This document shows, in pieces, positions 33,410 through 41,700 of a stretch of 64,000 nt of DNA. The stretch's first letter is position 1, and each line of letters opens with the position of its first letter. Made by a program: the position numbers and the translations under genes. Location of the stretch: NCBI RefSeq assembly GCF_021502675.1, contig NZ_JAKFHA010000022.1, positions 62,001 through 126,000 on the forward strand, read 5' to 3'. The DNA comes from Yinghuangia soli. GTDB taxonomy: Bacteria > Actinomycetota > Actinomycetes > Streptomycetales > Streptomycetaceae. The notes under the pieces are model-generated. The model worked only from the letters and a program-made list of their open reading frames with translations. It did no database searches and had not been told where the DNA came from.

Positions 33410-35044
33410 ATGGCCGTAGAGCAAGATTCCGGCGGGCGGATCGCAATGGAGCGCCGCACCATCGAGGTCATCCCCGACGCCGAGCGGCACGGCACGCCGC
33501 GCAGCCAGTTCACCCTCTGGTTCGGCGCCAACATGCAGATCACCGCAATCGTGGACGGCGCCCTCGCGGTCGTCTTCGGCGCCGACGCGCTGTGGGCGAT
33601 ACCCGCCCTCCTCATCGGCAACATCCTCGGCGGCATCGTCATGGCCCTGCACTCCGCGCAGGGCCCGCGCCTCGGCGTCCCGCAGATGATCTCCAGCCGC
33701 GCGCAGTTCGGCGTCTACGGCGCGGTCCTGCCACTGCTCCTGGTGATCCTCATGTACCTGGGCTTCGCCGCCACCGGCAGCGTGCTGGCCGGCCAGGCCG
33801 TCGCCGAGATGCTGCACATCGACAACACCAACGTCGGCATCCTCATCTTCGGCGCGCTCACCGCGATCGTCGCGGTCACCGGCTACCGGCTCATCCACAT
33901 CGCCGGGCGCATAGCCACCGTGGTCGGCATCCTCGGCCTCGGCTACCTCTTCATCCGCCTCTTCACCCAGTACGACGTCGGCGCACACGTCGGCAACAAG
34001 GGCTTCGAGGCCGCGACCTTCCTCCTCGCCGTCGGCCTCGGGGCCGGCTGGCAGTTGACCTTCGGCCCGTACGTCGCCGACTACTCGCGCTACCTGCCGC
34101 GCGAGACCAGCGACCGCGCCACCTTCTGGTCCACCTTCGGCGGCTCCGTCATCGGCTCGCAGATCGCCATGACCCTCGGCGCGCTCACCGCCGCGGTGGC
34201 CGGCAAGGCGTTCCTGCCCGACCAGGTCGGCTTCCTCGGCGACCTGGCCGGCCCGGCGTTCCTCGCGTTCCTGATCTACCTGGTCATCGTGGTCGGCAAG
34301 CTCACCGTCAACTGCCTGAACGCGTACGGCGGTTTCATGTCCGTCCTGACCATCGTGACCGCCTTCGACGGCCGCTCCCGGATCTCCTCCGCCGCCCGCG
34401 CCGCGTACATCGTCGGCTTCACCGCGGTCTCGGTCGTCATCGCCATGGCAGCCAGCGACGACTTCCTGAACAACTTCAAGAACTTCGTCCTGATGCTCCT
34501 GATGGTCTTCACCCCGTGGAGCGCCATCAACCTGGTCGACTACTACCTGATCTCGCGCGAACGCGTCGACATCCCGGCCCTGTACGACCCGCGCGGCCGC
34601 TACGGCCGCTGGAACGTCACCGCGCTGACCTGCTACGTCGTCGGCGTCGCCGTCCAGATCCCGTTCCTGGCCACCAAGATGTACACCGGCGCACTCACCA
34701 AGAAGCTCGACGGCGCCGACATCTCCTGGCTGGTCGGCCTCGCGGTCACCGCGGTCATCTACTACGCCTGGGCCCGCCGCACCGCGAACCCGCCCGCCGA
34801 GACCATCCGCCCCACCGACCCCACCACCCCGGCCCCCGCTCCGCCGCCCTCACCGGCTGACGGCCGCCCCCCAATCACTCGCCAAGCACCACAGCACGGT
34901 CCCCGCCCCGCCCCCACGGCCGGCCGGGGACCGCGCCATACCCCCACCGCCGACCCAGGGACCGCGCCGTACCCCCACGGCTGGCCGGGGCGGCGCCATA
35001 CCCCCACCCCACCCCCACACCCCACCCCGCACCCCACCGCCTAA
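33410..35044 (+). CDS. NCS1-family purine/pyrimidine permease with unusual tail
   Basis: 544 aa. The first 475 residues form a typical nucleobase:cation symporter-1 with about 12 membrane helices: 'SQFTLWFGANMQITAIVDGA', 'MISSRAQFGVYGAVLPLLLV', 'GWQLTFGPYVADYSRYLPRE', 'FWSTFGGSVIGSQIAM' and 'FTPWSAINLVDYYLI'. Likely substrates are cytosine, purines, allantoin or hydantoins. From about residue 480 the protein turns into a Pro/Thr/His/Arg-rich tail encoded by near-repeats of a 30-nt DNA unit (34926-35007) and ends at TAA 35042-35044. NCS1 proteins usually end soon after the last helix, so this tail is probably a read-on into low-complexity DNA. The ATG at 33410 has GGGGAGAG upstream. Confidence 0.88.
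   Translation: MAVEQDSGGRIAMERRTIEVIPDAERHGTPRSQFTLWFGANMQITAIVDGALAVVFGADALWAIPALLIGNILGGIVMALHSAQGPRLGVPQMISSRAQFGVYGAVLPLLLVILMYLGFAATGSVLAGQAVAEMLHIDNTNVGILIFGALTAIVAVTGYRLIHIAGRIATVVGILGLGYLFIRLFTQYDVGAHVGNKGFEAATFLLAVGLGAGWQLTFGPYVADYSRYLPRETSDRATFWSTFGGSVIGSQIAMTLGALTAAVAGKAFLPDQVGFLGDLAGPAFLAFLIYLVIVVGKLTVNCLNAYGGFMSVLTIVTAFDGRSRISSAARAAYIVGFTAVSVVIAMAASDDFLNNFKNFVLMLLMVFTPWSAINLVDYYLISRERVDIPALYDPRGRYGRWNVTALTCYVVGVAVQIPFLATKMYTGALTKKLDGADISWLVGLAVTAVIYYAWARRTANPPAETIRPTDPTTPAPAPPPSPADGRPPITRQAPQHGPRPAPTAGRGPRHTPTADPGTAPYPHGWPGRRHTPTPPPHPTPHPTA
34926..35007 (+). repeat. Three direct repeats of about 21 nt, 30-31 nt apart
   Basis: Units of the type GGGACCGCGCCATACCCCCA occur at about 34926, 34957 and 34987. 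They encode the low-complexity C-terminal tail of the permease. Four further GCCTTAG heptamers follow after the gene at 35070, 35079, 35102 and 35111. Confidence 0.75.
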
Positions 35045-35246
35045 GGGCAAGCAAGCCCCCATCTCCTCCGCCTTAGACGCCTTAGGCGCCTCTCCCCAGG
35101 TGCCTTAGATGCCTTAGCCCCGCACCCCACCCACTCCCCGTCCCCAACATCAGGCATCCGTCCGATGCCCGACCCCCACCTGGGACGCGAATCTTGAATC
35201 ACACCGAGCGGAACAGTCCGCAAGGAACTTCAAGGAGTGGTTTCAA

Positions 35247-35834
35247 GTGATCGAGTACCAGCTCTTCCAGACCCGCCAGCAGGAGCTCCACCGCGACGCC
35301 GCCCACGAGCGCGCCGTAGTGTCCGCCCTCCGCACCCGCCGCGCCACCCGCCGCGCAGCCCGCGCCGCCCCCGCCGGGGCGGCCCCCCCCCCCCCCCCCC
35401 ACCCCCCCAACCCGGCCCGCCCCCCCCCCGGGGGCGGGGCCCTTCCCATTCCCCACCAACCCCGCCCACCGCCCCGCCCAACACCTGCCCAACCAACATC
35501 CGGCAAGGAGGCGACAATCCCCAGCAAGCAGGGCTCCAGGGCAAGACCGCCCGGATACACCCAAGAACGCGCCCAGCCCGGCAAAGAAGCAGATGAGACG
35601 ACGCTTCGCCCGCGCCCATCCCCAGAAAAAAGGATGGGGCCCGAGAGCGCCCCCCGCTCTCGGGCCCCGCCTTCCCGTGCCCGCTCCCCACGGCTGCACG
35701 GGCCCACCCCCCAGTGGGTCGTCGCAGTGTTTGACTCATGGACCCCCTGGAGGGTTGTGCGGTTCGGGATTTTTTCTGGAATTTCTGCGGCGGCGGAGGA
35801 AGCGGCGGATCCGGGAGGCGAGGAAGAGCACTAG
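35247..35834 (+). CDS. Small conserved actinobacterial protein, 3' end unreliable
   Basis: The first 45 residues ('VIEYQLFQTRQQELHRDAAH' then ERAVV...RTRRATRRAAR) match a familiar type of short Streptomyces protein of 55-75 aa with a basic C-terminus and unknown role. The GTG at 35247 has a good AAGGAG site at 35229-35234. At 35383 the gene enters a run of 18 C, after which the frame codes mostly Pro and stays open to 35834, overlapping the next gene. The natural stop has probably been lost to a frameshift in this run, real or from sequencing. Only 35247 to about 35382 is well supported. Confidence 0.45.
   Translation: MIEYQLFQTRQQELHRDAAHERAVVSALRTRRATRRAARAAPAGAAPPPPPHPPNPARPPPGGGALPIPHQPRPPPRPTPAQPTSGKEATIPSKQGSRARPPGYTQERAQPGKEADETTLRPRPSPEKRMGPESAPRSRAPPSRARSPRLHGPTPQWVVAVFDSWTPWRVVRFGIFSGISAAAEEAADPGGEEEH
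35383..35429. repeat. C18 homopolymer and following C-rich tract
   Basis: 18 consecutive C at 35383-35400, then A, 7 C, and another run of 10 C at 35420-35429 followed by GGGGGCGGGG, which can pair with it. Such runs are very rare in high-GC genomes and are prone to slippage and sequencing error. Confidence 0.9.
35636..35668 (-). terminator. Intrinsic terminator of the DUF4126 gene
   Basis: GGGGCCCGAGAGCG (35636-35649) pairs perfectly with 35655-35668 around CCCCC. On the minus strand it is followed by CATCCTTTTTT, a proper U-tract, 68 nt after the stop at 35736. Confidence 0.85.
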
Positions 35835-36350
35835 AGCCGCGCCCAGGATCAGGAGGAACAGGGCGATTCCGGCGGCCAGCCAGGGGTGGTCGACGGCCAG
35901 GGCCAGGATCACGACGACGGCGCCGTCCTCGGCGAGGGACGTGATGGTGTTGGAGGCCGGCTCGGGGGAGGTGTTGACGGCCATGCGGAAGCCGGCCTTG
36001 ACGCTGTGGCTGCCGAAGGCCATGCCGCCGCCGCCGAGTGCGGCGGCGAGTTGCTGGGCGGTTTCGGCGTCGCCGACGCCGGCGTAGAGGGCGCCGATCC
36101 ACATGCCGACGAGCGGGCGGACGATGGTGTGCACGGCGTCCCAGGCCGAGTCGAGGTACGGGATCTTGTCGACCACGAACTCGACGAGGAAGAGGATGCC
36201 CGCGACGATCAGGACGTCGGTGCGTTCGAGAGGCGCCGGGACGCTGCTGTCGATGCCGAGGCGGCCCATGCCGCCCAGGACGAGGATCGTCGCGTACGCG
36301 TTGGTGCCGCTGGCCCACCCGCTGGTGAGCACCATGGGCGCAACGTCCAT
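35736..36350 (-). CDS. DUF4126-type integral membrane protein
   Basis: 204 aa with about four to five hydrophobic segments. The start 'MDVAPMVLTSGWASGTNAYA' followed by 'TILVLGGMGRLG', 'FVVDKIPYLDSAWDAVHTIV' with 'RPLVG', and 'GSHSVKAGFRMAVNTSPEPA' are the conserved parts of DUF4126 proteins. The function is unknown. The C-terminal tail is strongly basic ('RIRRFLRRRRNSRKN'). The ATG at 36350 has GAGAGGGG upstream and starts at the conserved region; an ATG at 36386 would add 12 residues. A terminator with a U-tract follows. Confidence 0.85.
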   Translation of the reverse strand: MDVAPMVLTSGWASGTNAYATILVLGGMGRLGIDSSVPAPLERTDVLIVAGILFLVEFVVDKIPYLDSAWDAVHTIVRPLVGMWIGALYAGVGDAETAQQLAAALGGGGMAFGSHSVKAGFRMAVNTSPEPASNTITSLAEDGAVVVILALAVDHPWLAAGIALFLLILGAALVLFLASRIRRFLRRRRNSRKNPEPHNPPGGP

Positions 36351-36895
36351 GCACGCCCCTCTCGCCGAGCCGGAGGAAACCGGCATTTGCCGCGGTCTTG
36401 ACGTTAACCCGCAGGTCGAGAGGTCGCATACTCAGCGCGCGGAGCAGCGGAGGGCCCGGGTACTCGGGTCGTTTTCTGAGTAGCAGTACGGATACTGCGG
36501 CGGCTCCGGGTCGGCAGAGTTGTCTGCAACGGGGCCGCGGCTCGGGTGCCAGGGGGGAGAACCGGCAGCCGGGATGCGGAAACGGGGGAACGGGGGGCAA
36601 CGGGGAACGGGGGCCGCATCTTCTTATGGGGGAGAGGGCGCGGTGCAGTACGGGGGGAGCGGGGGGCAACGGGGACCAGGTGTCCTGGCCGGCGTTCACG
36701 GGGGAGCGGCGGCCGGGGCACCTAGCAGGAAGCGCTCGGGTACGCGGGGCGCGGGGACTGCATCGGCACCGCCGACACGGGGCGGCGGTTCAGGTGCCGT
36801 CGGATGCCGCCGTTACGGGGGCGGTGGTGACGACGAAGCGGGCTGTGCTCCACGGGGGAGCACAGCCCGCTTGTCGTCGTGCGGGACGGCGGAGG
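36351..36895. other. Gene-free G-rich region with quadruplex motif
   Basis: 545 bp without a convincing gene on either strand. It contains many G runs on the plus strand, including a regular quadruplex pattern at 36584-36613 (G5, G6, G4, G5 with loops of 3-4 nt) and a repeated GGGGGGCAACGGGGA at about 36592 and 36661. The promoter of the DUF4126 gene must lie at the left end. ORFs through the region have poor codon use. Confidence 0.6.
36836..36872. terminator. Terminator after the ArsC-like gene, 16-bp perfect stem
   Basis: AAGCGGGCTGTGCTCC (36836-36851) pairs exactly with 36857-36872 around ACGGG. It lies 24 nt after the minus-strand stop at 36896. Confidence 0.85.
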
Positions 36896-37249
36896 TCAGA
36901 GGAGGGACTGCAGCGCCTCGTCGCTGCGGGCGACGACTGCGGGGCCCTCGTCGGGCACCACGATCGGGCGCTGGAGCAGGGACGGCTGCTCGGCGAGGGC
37001 GGTGATCCACTGCTCGCGGTCGGCGGCGGTCCGGCCCCAGGCGGCCAGCCCCAGTTCCTTGGCGGCCGGCTCGGCGGTGCGGGTGATGTCCCACGGCTCC
37101 AGGCCCAGGCGTTCGAGTACGGCGCGGATCTCGTCGGCGCTCGGCGGGTTCTCGAGGTAGCGGCGTTCGGTGTACGCGATGCCCGCCTCGTCGAGGAAGG
37201 CCTCGGCCGCGCGGCTCTTCGAACAGCGGGGGTTATGCCAGATCTCCAT
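36896..37249 (-). CDS. ArsC/Spx-family arsenate-reductase-like protein
   Basis: 117 aa, thioredoxin-fold ArsC family. 'IWHNPRCSKSRAAEAFLDEA' carries the catalytic Cys9 and the following Ser/Arg, and 'YLENPPSADEIRAVLERLGL', 'AAWGRTAADREQWITALAEQ' and 'LLQRPIVV' are the conserved later parts (the Arg of QRPIVV binds the oxyanion). Glutaredoxin-coupled arsenate reductases have this pattern, but many members have no role in arsenic resistance, and no arsB or arsR lies nearby. The ATG at 37249 is the first codon of the fold. Confidence 0.88.
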   Translation of the reverse strand: MEIWHNPRCSKSRAAEAFLDEAGIAYTERRYLENPPSADEIRAVLERLGLEPWDITRTAEPAAKELGLAAWGRTAADREQWITALAEQPSLLQRPIVVPDEGPAVVARSDEALQSLL

Positions 37250-37569
37250 GGGGGCAGCTTAGGGAGTCCGGCCGGCCGCAAAGCCGTGCCGGGCCGCGTG
37301 TCAGTGGCCCCTGCGACGGTGGTTCCAGGCACACTCGCTCATTCGAACAGAGATCGAATACGGCGGGAACGCGGCTTGAGTGGCGACTCGCTCCTTATGA
37401 CGTTGACGCCACCGATGCCGCGGGGTTTACTGACATCATCGTTCGAACTTGAGTTCGATCAACGAGGGGATCACCAAGAGCTCGGGTTCGACCGGCGGAA
37501 ACCGACCCCGGCCGGGGGTGCGAGGGGAAGCGCATCTCCGGCCGGGGCACCGCACCGAAGGAGAAGGCC
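37250..37569. other. Upstream region of the mutagenesis operon
   Basis: 320 bp without a gene. It holds the promoter of the minus-strand ArsC-like gene at the left and the LexA-controlled promoter region of the DUF6504 operon at the right. A half-matching TCGAACAGAGATCGAA occurs near 37342. Confidence 0.6.
37443..37458. promoter_or_regulatory. LexA SOS box
   Basis: TCGAACTTGAGTTCGA is a perfect match to the actinobacterial SOS box TCGAAC-N4-GTTCGA. It lies 112-127 nt upstream of the first gene of an operon that contains two error-prone polymerases. Confidence 0.88.
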
Positions 37570-37944
37570 ATGGCACGTCGTCACATCGACCCGGTGGAGG
37601 TAGTGCGCAGCGGAGGGGAACCCGCGCGGTTCCTGTGGCACAACAAGCTGTACGTGGTCCGGGACGTCCTCGGCCACTGGGTGGAGAACGAAGAGTGGTG
37701 GCAGGCCGGCGCCGCGGGTGCTGGTGCGGGACGTGGCGAGAGCGCCGTGGGCGCTGGGCGTACGGCCACCGCGACCGCCTCTGTGACCGCCACGGCGGCC
37801 GCCCCCGCAGGGACCGCTCTGCTCGCCGCCGAGCGCGAGGTCTGGCGGGTCGAGGCCGCCGCCGGCCGCAGTTTCCCGCTCGGGGTGTTCGACCTGCGCC
37901 TCGATGCCCAAGGTGCCTGGACACTCGCCCGGACGCTGGACTGA
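37570..37944 (+). CDS. DUF6504-like protein, first gene of the mutagenesis operon
   Basis: 124 aa. Conserved core at both ends: 'PARFLWHNKLYVVRDVLGHW' near the N-terminus and 'EVWRVEAAAGRSFPLGVFDL' with a terminal 'WTLARTLD'; the middle (about 45-85) is a variable Ala/Gly/Thr insert. This resembles the family I know as DUF6504, often found beside dnaE2 or Y-family polymerase genes in actinobacteria; its function is not established. The ATG at 37570 has GAAGGAGAAGG upstream. A perfect LexA box precedes it. It is followed after 8 nt by the HEPN-like gene. Confidence 0.8.
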   Translation: MARRHIDPVEVVRSGGEPARFLWHNKLYVVRDVLGHWVENEEWWQAGAAGAGAGRGESAVGAGRTATATASVTATAAAPAGTALLAAEREVWRVEAAAGRSFPLGVFDLRLDAQGAWTLARTLD

Positions 37945-37952
37945 GGGCGGCG

Positions 37953-38486
37953 ATGACGACCATGGCCGCCGAGTCCGCAGCCCGGGACGGCCGCGACGTC
38001 CCCCGGGAGCCGATACCCCGACCACCGATACCCCGACCCCCTATACCGCGCGCCCCGGTGCGCTGGACCTCCGCGCCGCCCGGCGCTCTCGACCTCCTCG
38101 CCCACGCCCGCCGCGCCCTTGCGGAGGCAGCCGAGGCAACCGCGCCCAACGAGCGCTACGCCGCCGCGCACCTTGCGGCGCTGCGTACGACCGCCGCAGT
38201 ACTGGCCGCGCGGGCCCGCCCCGAGGAGGAGAAGCCGGGACGCCGCCGCCCGCCCCGCAGCGCATGGCAGCTGCTGCCCCAGGTGGCTCCCGAACTGACC
38301 GAATGGGCCGGCTACTTCGCCGGCGGAGCACGCAAGCGCGCGGCCGCCGAGGCCGGGCTGCCCAACGCCGTCACCGGCCGCGAGGCCGACGACCTGGTGC
38401 GCGATGTGGAGGTCTTCATCCGCCTGGTGGTCCGGCTGCTCGGACTGCCGCCACTGACCGTCGTCCCGCCGCAGCAGGCGGGCTGA
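37953..38486 (+). CDS. SAV_6107-type HEPN-domain protein
   Basis: 177 aa. Pro/Arg-rich N-terminus with a threefold 'PRPPI' pattern, then an alpha-helical domain: 'ALDLLAHARRALAEAAEATA', 'NERYAAAHLAALRTTAAVLA', 'AWQLLPQVAPELTEWAGYFA' and 'READDLVRDVEVFIRLVVRL'. This helical pattern fits the SAV_6107-type HEPN family that lies beside dnaE2 in streptomycetes. Many HEPN proteins are RNases with an RxxxxH motif, but I do not see that motif clearly, so catalysis is uncertain. It may be an adaptor of the polymerase complex. An ATG at 37962 is an alternative start. It lies second in the SOS operon. Confidence 0.75.
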   Translation: MTTMAAESAARDGRDVPREPIPRPPIPRPPIPRAPVRWTSAPPGALDLLAHARRALAEAAEATAPNERYAAAHLAALRTTAAVLAARARPEEEKPGRRRPPRSAWQLLPQVAPELTEWAGYFAGGARKRAAAEAGLPNAVTGREADDLVRDVEVFIRLVVRLLGLPPLTVVPPQQAG

Positions 38487-38505
38487 CCGACCGGCCCGAC
38501 CGTTC

Positions 38506-38568
38506 GATCGAACAGATCGAACAGATCGACCAGATCGACCAGATCGAACAGATCGAACAGATCAAGCA
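38506..38568 (+). repeat. Seven tandem 9-bp repeats between the HEPN gene and dnaE2
   Basis: Units GATCGAACA, GATCGAACA, GATCGACCA, GATCGACCA, GATCGAACA, GATCGAACA and GATCAAGCA in direct tandem. The array lies in the 229-bp gap before dnaE2 and starts with a palindrome GTTCGATCGAAC at 38502-38513. Confidence 0.9.
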
Positions 38569-38715
38569 CATCGAATCGATCGGACCGGCCGACCGACGAC
38601 CACGGGTTCGGGGCCCGGGGAAACGAACCAGACCCGGAACGGCGACCGCGTTCCGGCGAACCGGCTGACGGAGCAGCCGCCGTACGTCCCACTCACGACC
38701 CCACCGAGCGCCCCC

Positions 38716-41700
38716 ATGACCCCTCCGTTCACCCACCTGCACGTCGCCTCGGGGTATTCGATGAGGTACGGCGTGTCCCACCCGCACACCCTCGTCGCGC
38801 GCGCCGCCGACGAGGGCATGGACGCGCTCGCCCTCACCGACCGGGACGGCGTCTACGGCGCCGTCGCCTTCGTGAAGGCCTGCACCAAGGCCGGCATCCG
38901 CCCGATCCTCGGCGCGGACCTGGCCGTGGCGGACCCGGACCCGCACCGGACCCCGGTCCCGACCTCGACCGGGACGGGCCCCGCCCGATCCGCGACGCGC
39001 GCTGCCAGGCCCGGGCTCGGGGCCGGGCCTGGCAGCGCCGCCGCCCCCGGTAGCACCCCCGCACGCGCCCGCGCCGCACCAGCCGCGAAATCCCGCAAGA
39101 CCCCCGCCCGCGGCGGCGCGTACGTGGACCCCCGGCACCCCCGCGCGACCGTGCTGGCCCGCGGCCGCACCGGCTGGGCCGCACTGTGCCGCCTGGTCAG
39201 CGACGCGCACCGGCGCGGCCGGGCCGTGCAGGAGCAGACCGCGGGCCCGCGCCCGGTACCCGCCTGCACGCGCGACGCACTTGCCGAACACGCGTCCCGC
39301 GGCGACCTGGTGGTCCTCCTCGGCCCCGACTCGGAGGTCGGCCGCGCACTGGCCGCCCGCCGCCCGGAGCTCGCCGCCCGGCTGCTCGCGGCTTACCGGG
39401 ACGCCCTGCCGCCCGGTGCGCTGTACGTCGAACTGGTGAGCCACCGCGGCCCGTCCGAGGACCTCTCCCATACGCCGGGAGCCTCGCTGTCCACCTCCCT
39501 CGCCGCCCGCATGCTGGTGCTCGCCGACGACCACGGCGTGCCCGCCGTGCTGACCAACGCGGTCCGGTACGCCGACCGCGCCGACGCCCCCGTCGCCGAC
39601 GTCCTGGACGCCGCCCGCCGCCTGGTCCCGCTCGGCCACCGGCACCTGGACCGGGTAGGCAACGAGGGCTACCTCAAGTCGCACCTCGAAATGGTGCAGC
39701 TGGCCGCCGAGATCGTCCTGGCCGCGGACCGCGGCACCGCCCGCGGACTGCTCGCCCGCACCCGCGACCTGGCCGAGTCGCTGGTCCTCGACCCGCGCGA
39801 AGACCTCGGCATCGGAAAGGTGTTCTACCCCGAGCCGGAGGTGATCGGCGTCCCGTCCTCCGCGGCCGCCGCCGAACTGCGCCGCCGCTGCGAGGCCGGG
39901 CTCGGGCTGCGCGGCATCGCCCCGACCGGCAGGGCCCGCAAGCGCCTCGACGACGAACTCGCCCTGATCGGCCGCCTCGGGCTGCCCTCGTACTTCCTGA
40001 CCGTGGCCGGCGTGGTCGACCTGATTCGCGAGATGGGCATCCGCTGCGCGGCCCGCGGTTCGGGTGCGGGCAGCCTGGTCAACCACCTGCTCGGGATCTC
40101 CGGGGTCGACCCGCTGCGGTACGGGCTGATCATGGAGCGCTTCGTCTCGGACCGCCGCTCGGCGCTGCCGGACATCGACGTCGACGTCGAATCGGCCCGC
40201 CGCACCGACGTCTACGAGCGGATCATGGAGAAGTTCGGCGCCGAGCGCTGCGCGATGGTCTCGATGACCGAGACGTACCGCGCCCGGCATGCGATACGCG
40301 ACGTCGGCGCCGCGCTCGGCCTGCCGCCCGGCGAGATCGACGCGGTGGCCAAGGCGTTCCCGCACATCCGGGCCCGCGACGTCCGCGCCGCACTGCGCGA
40401 CCTGCCCGAACTCCGGGCGTCCGGGATCACCGAGGCCGGCTTCGGCACCCTCCTCACCCTCGCCGAACGCCTGGACGGGCTGCCCCGCCACCTGGCCCTG
40501 CACCCGTGCGGGGTACTGCTGTCGGACACCACGCTGCTGGACCGCACCCCGGTGGAGACCAGCGCGCAGGAGTTCCCGATGAGCCAGTTCGGCAAGGACG
40601 ACGTGGAGGACCTGGGGCTGCTCAAACTCGACGTGCTGGGCGTCCGCATGCAGTCCGCGATGGCCCACGCGCTCGACGAGGTGGCGCGCACCGGCGGCGG
40701 CCGGATCGACCTGGACGCGGTGCCGTTCGACGACCCCGCCACCTTCGAACTGATCCGCTCCACCCGCACGCTCGGCTGCTTCCAGATCGAGTCGCCCGGA
40801 CAGCGGGAACTGGTCGGCAAGTTCGCCCCCGAGACGTTCGAGGACCTGATCGTGGACATCTCGCTCTTCCGGCCCGGGCCGGTCAAGAGCGACATGGTCA
40901 CGCCGTTCCTCAACGCCCGCCAGGGCTGGGCGGAACCCGACGTCATCCACCGCGACCTGTGGCCCGCGCTGGCCGAGACCGAGGGCGTGGTGGTCTTCCA
41001 CGAGCAGGTCATCCGCATGATCGCGACCATGACCGGCTGCGACTTCGCGCGCGCCGACGTGGCCCGGCGGGCACTCGGCACGGTCGACGGGCAGACCGCG
41101 ATCCGGGACTGGTTCGTCGCCGAGGCGGACCGGCGCGGGTACGCCCGCCCCGTCGTCGAACGCGTGTGGGAGGTGCTCAAGGCCTTCGCGTCCTTCGGGT
41201 TCTGCAAGGCGCACGCCGCGGCCTTCGCGGTGCCGACGTACCAGTCCGCGTGGCTCAAGGCGCACCACACCGCGGCGTTCGCGGCCGGGGTGCTGACCCA
41301 CGACCCGGGCATGTACCCCAAGCGGCTGATCCTGGACGACGCACGCCAGTTCGGGATCCCGGTGCTCGGCGTGGACGTCAACGTCTCCGACCCGGTCTAC
41401 CGCGTCGAACGCACCGCCGACGGGCGCGACGGCATCCGCATCGCGCTCGCCGAGGTCAAGGGCATCAGCGAGACCGAGGTCGAACGCATCGTCGAAGCCC
41501 GCCCGTACACCTCGCTGGCCGACTTCTGGCACCGCGCCGGGGTCTCCCGGCCGGTGGTCGAACGCCTGATCCTCGTCGGCGCGTTCGACACCGTCCACGC
41601 CATCCCGCCGCTCCCGGACGCCCCGCGTCCCGACACCCTGCCCCAGGACGCCCCACCCGAGGACGCCGGCCTCACCCGCCGCGACCTCCTCCTCCAGCTC

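Noticed and set aside
35199-35699. Minus-strand Gly/Trp-rich ORFs in the C-rich region
   Set aside because: They are low-complexity translations of homopolymer DNA and overlap a U-tract terminator.
36398-37603. 401-codon plus-strand frame across the G-rich gap and the ArsC-like gene
   Set aside because: No ribosome site or domain, poor codon use in the gap, and antisense to a clear ArsC-family gene.
38502-38513. GTTCGATCGAAC as a second LexA box
   Set aside because: The half-sites are in the opposite order (GTTCGA then TCGAAC) and without the 4-nt spacer of the SOS box.
38506-38568. Possible CRISPR array
   Set aside because: Nine-base direct tandem units without spacers, and no cas genes in the window.
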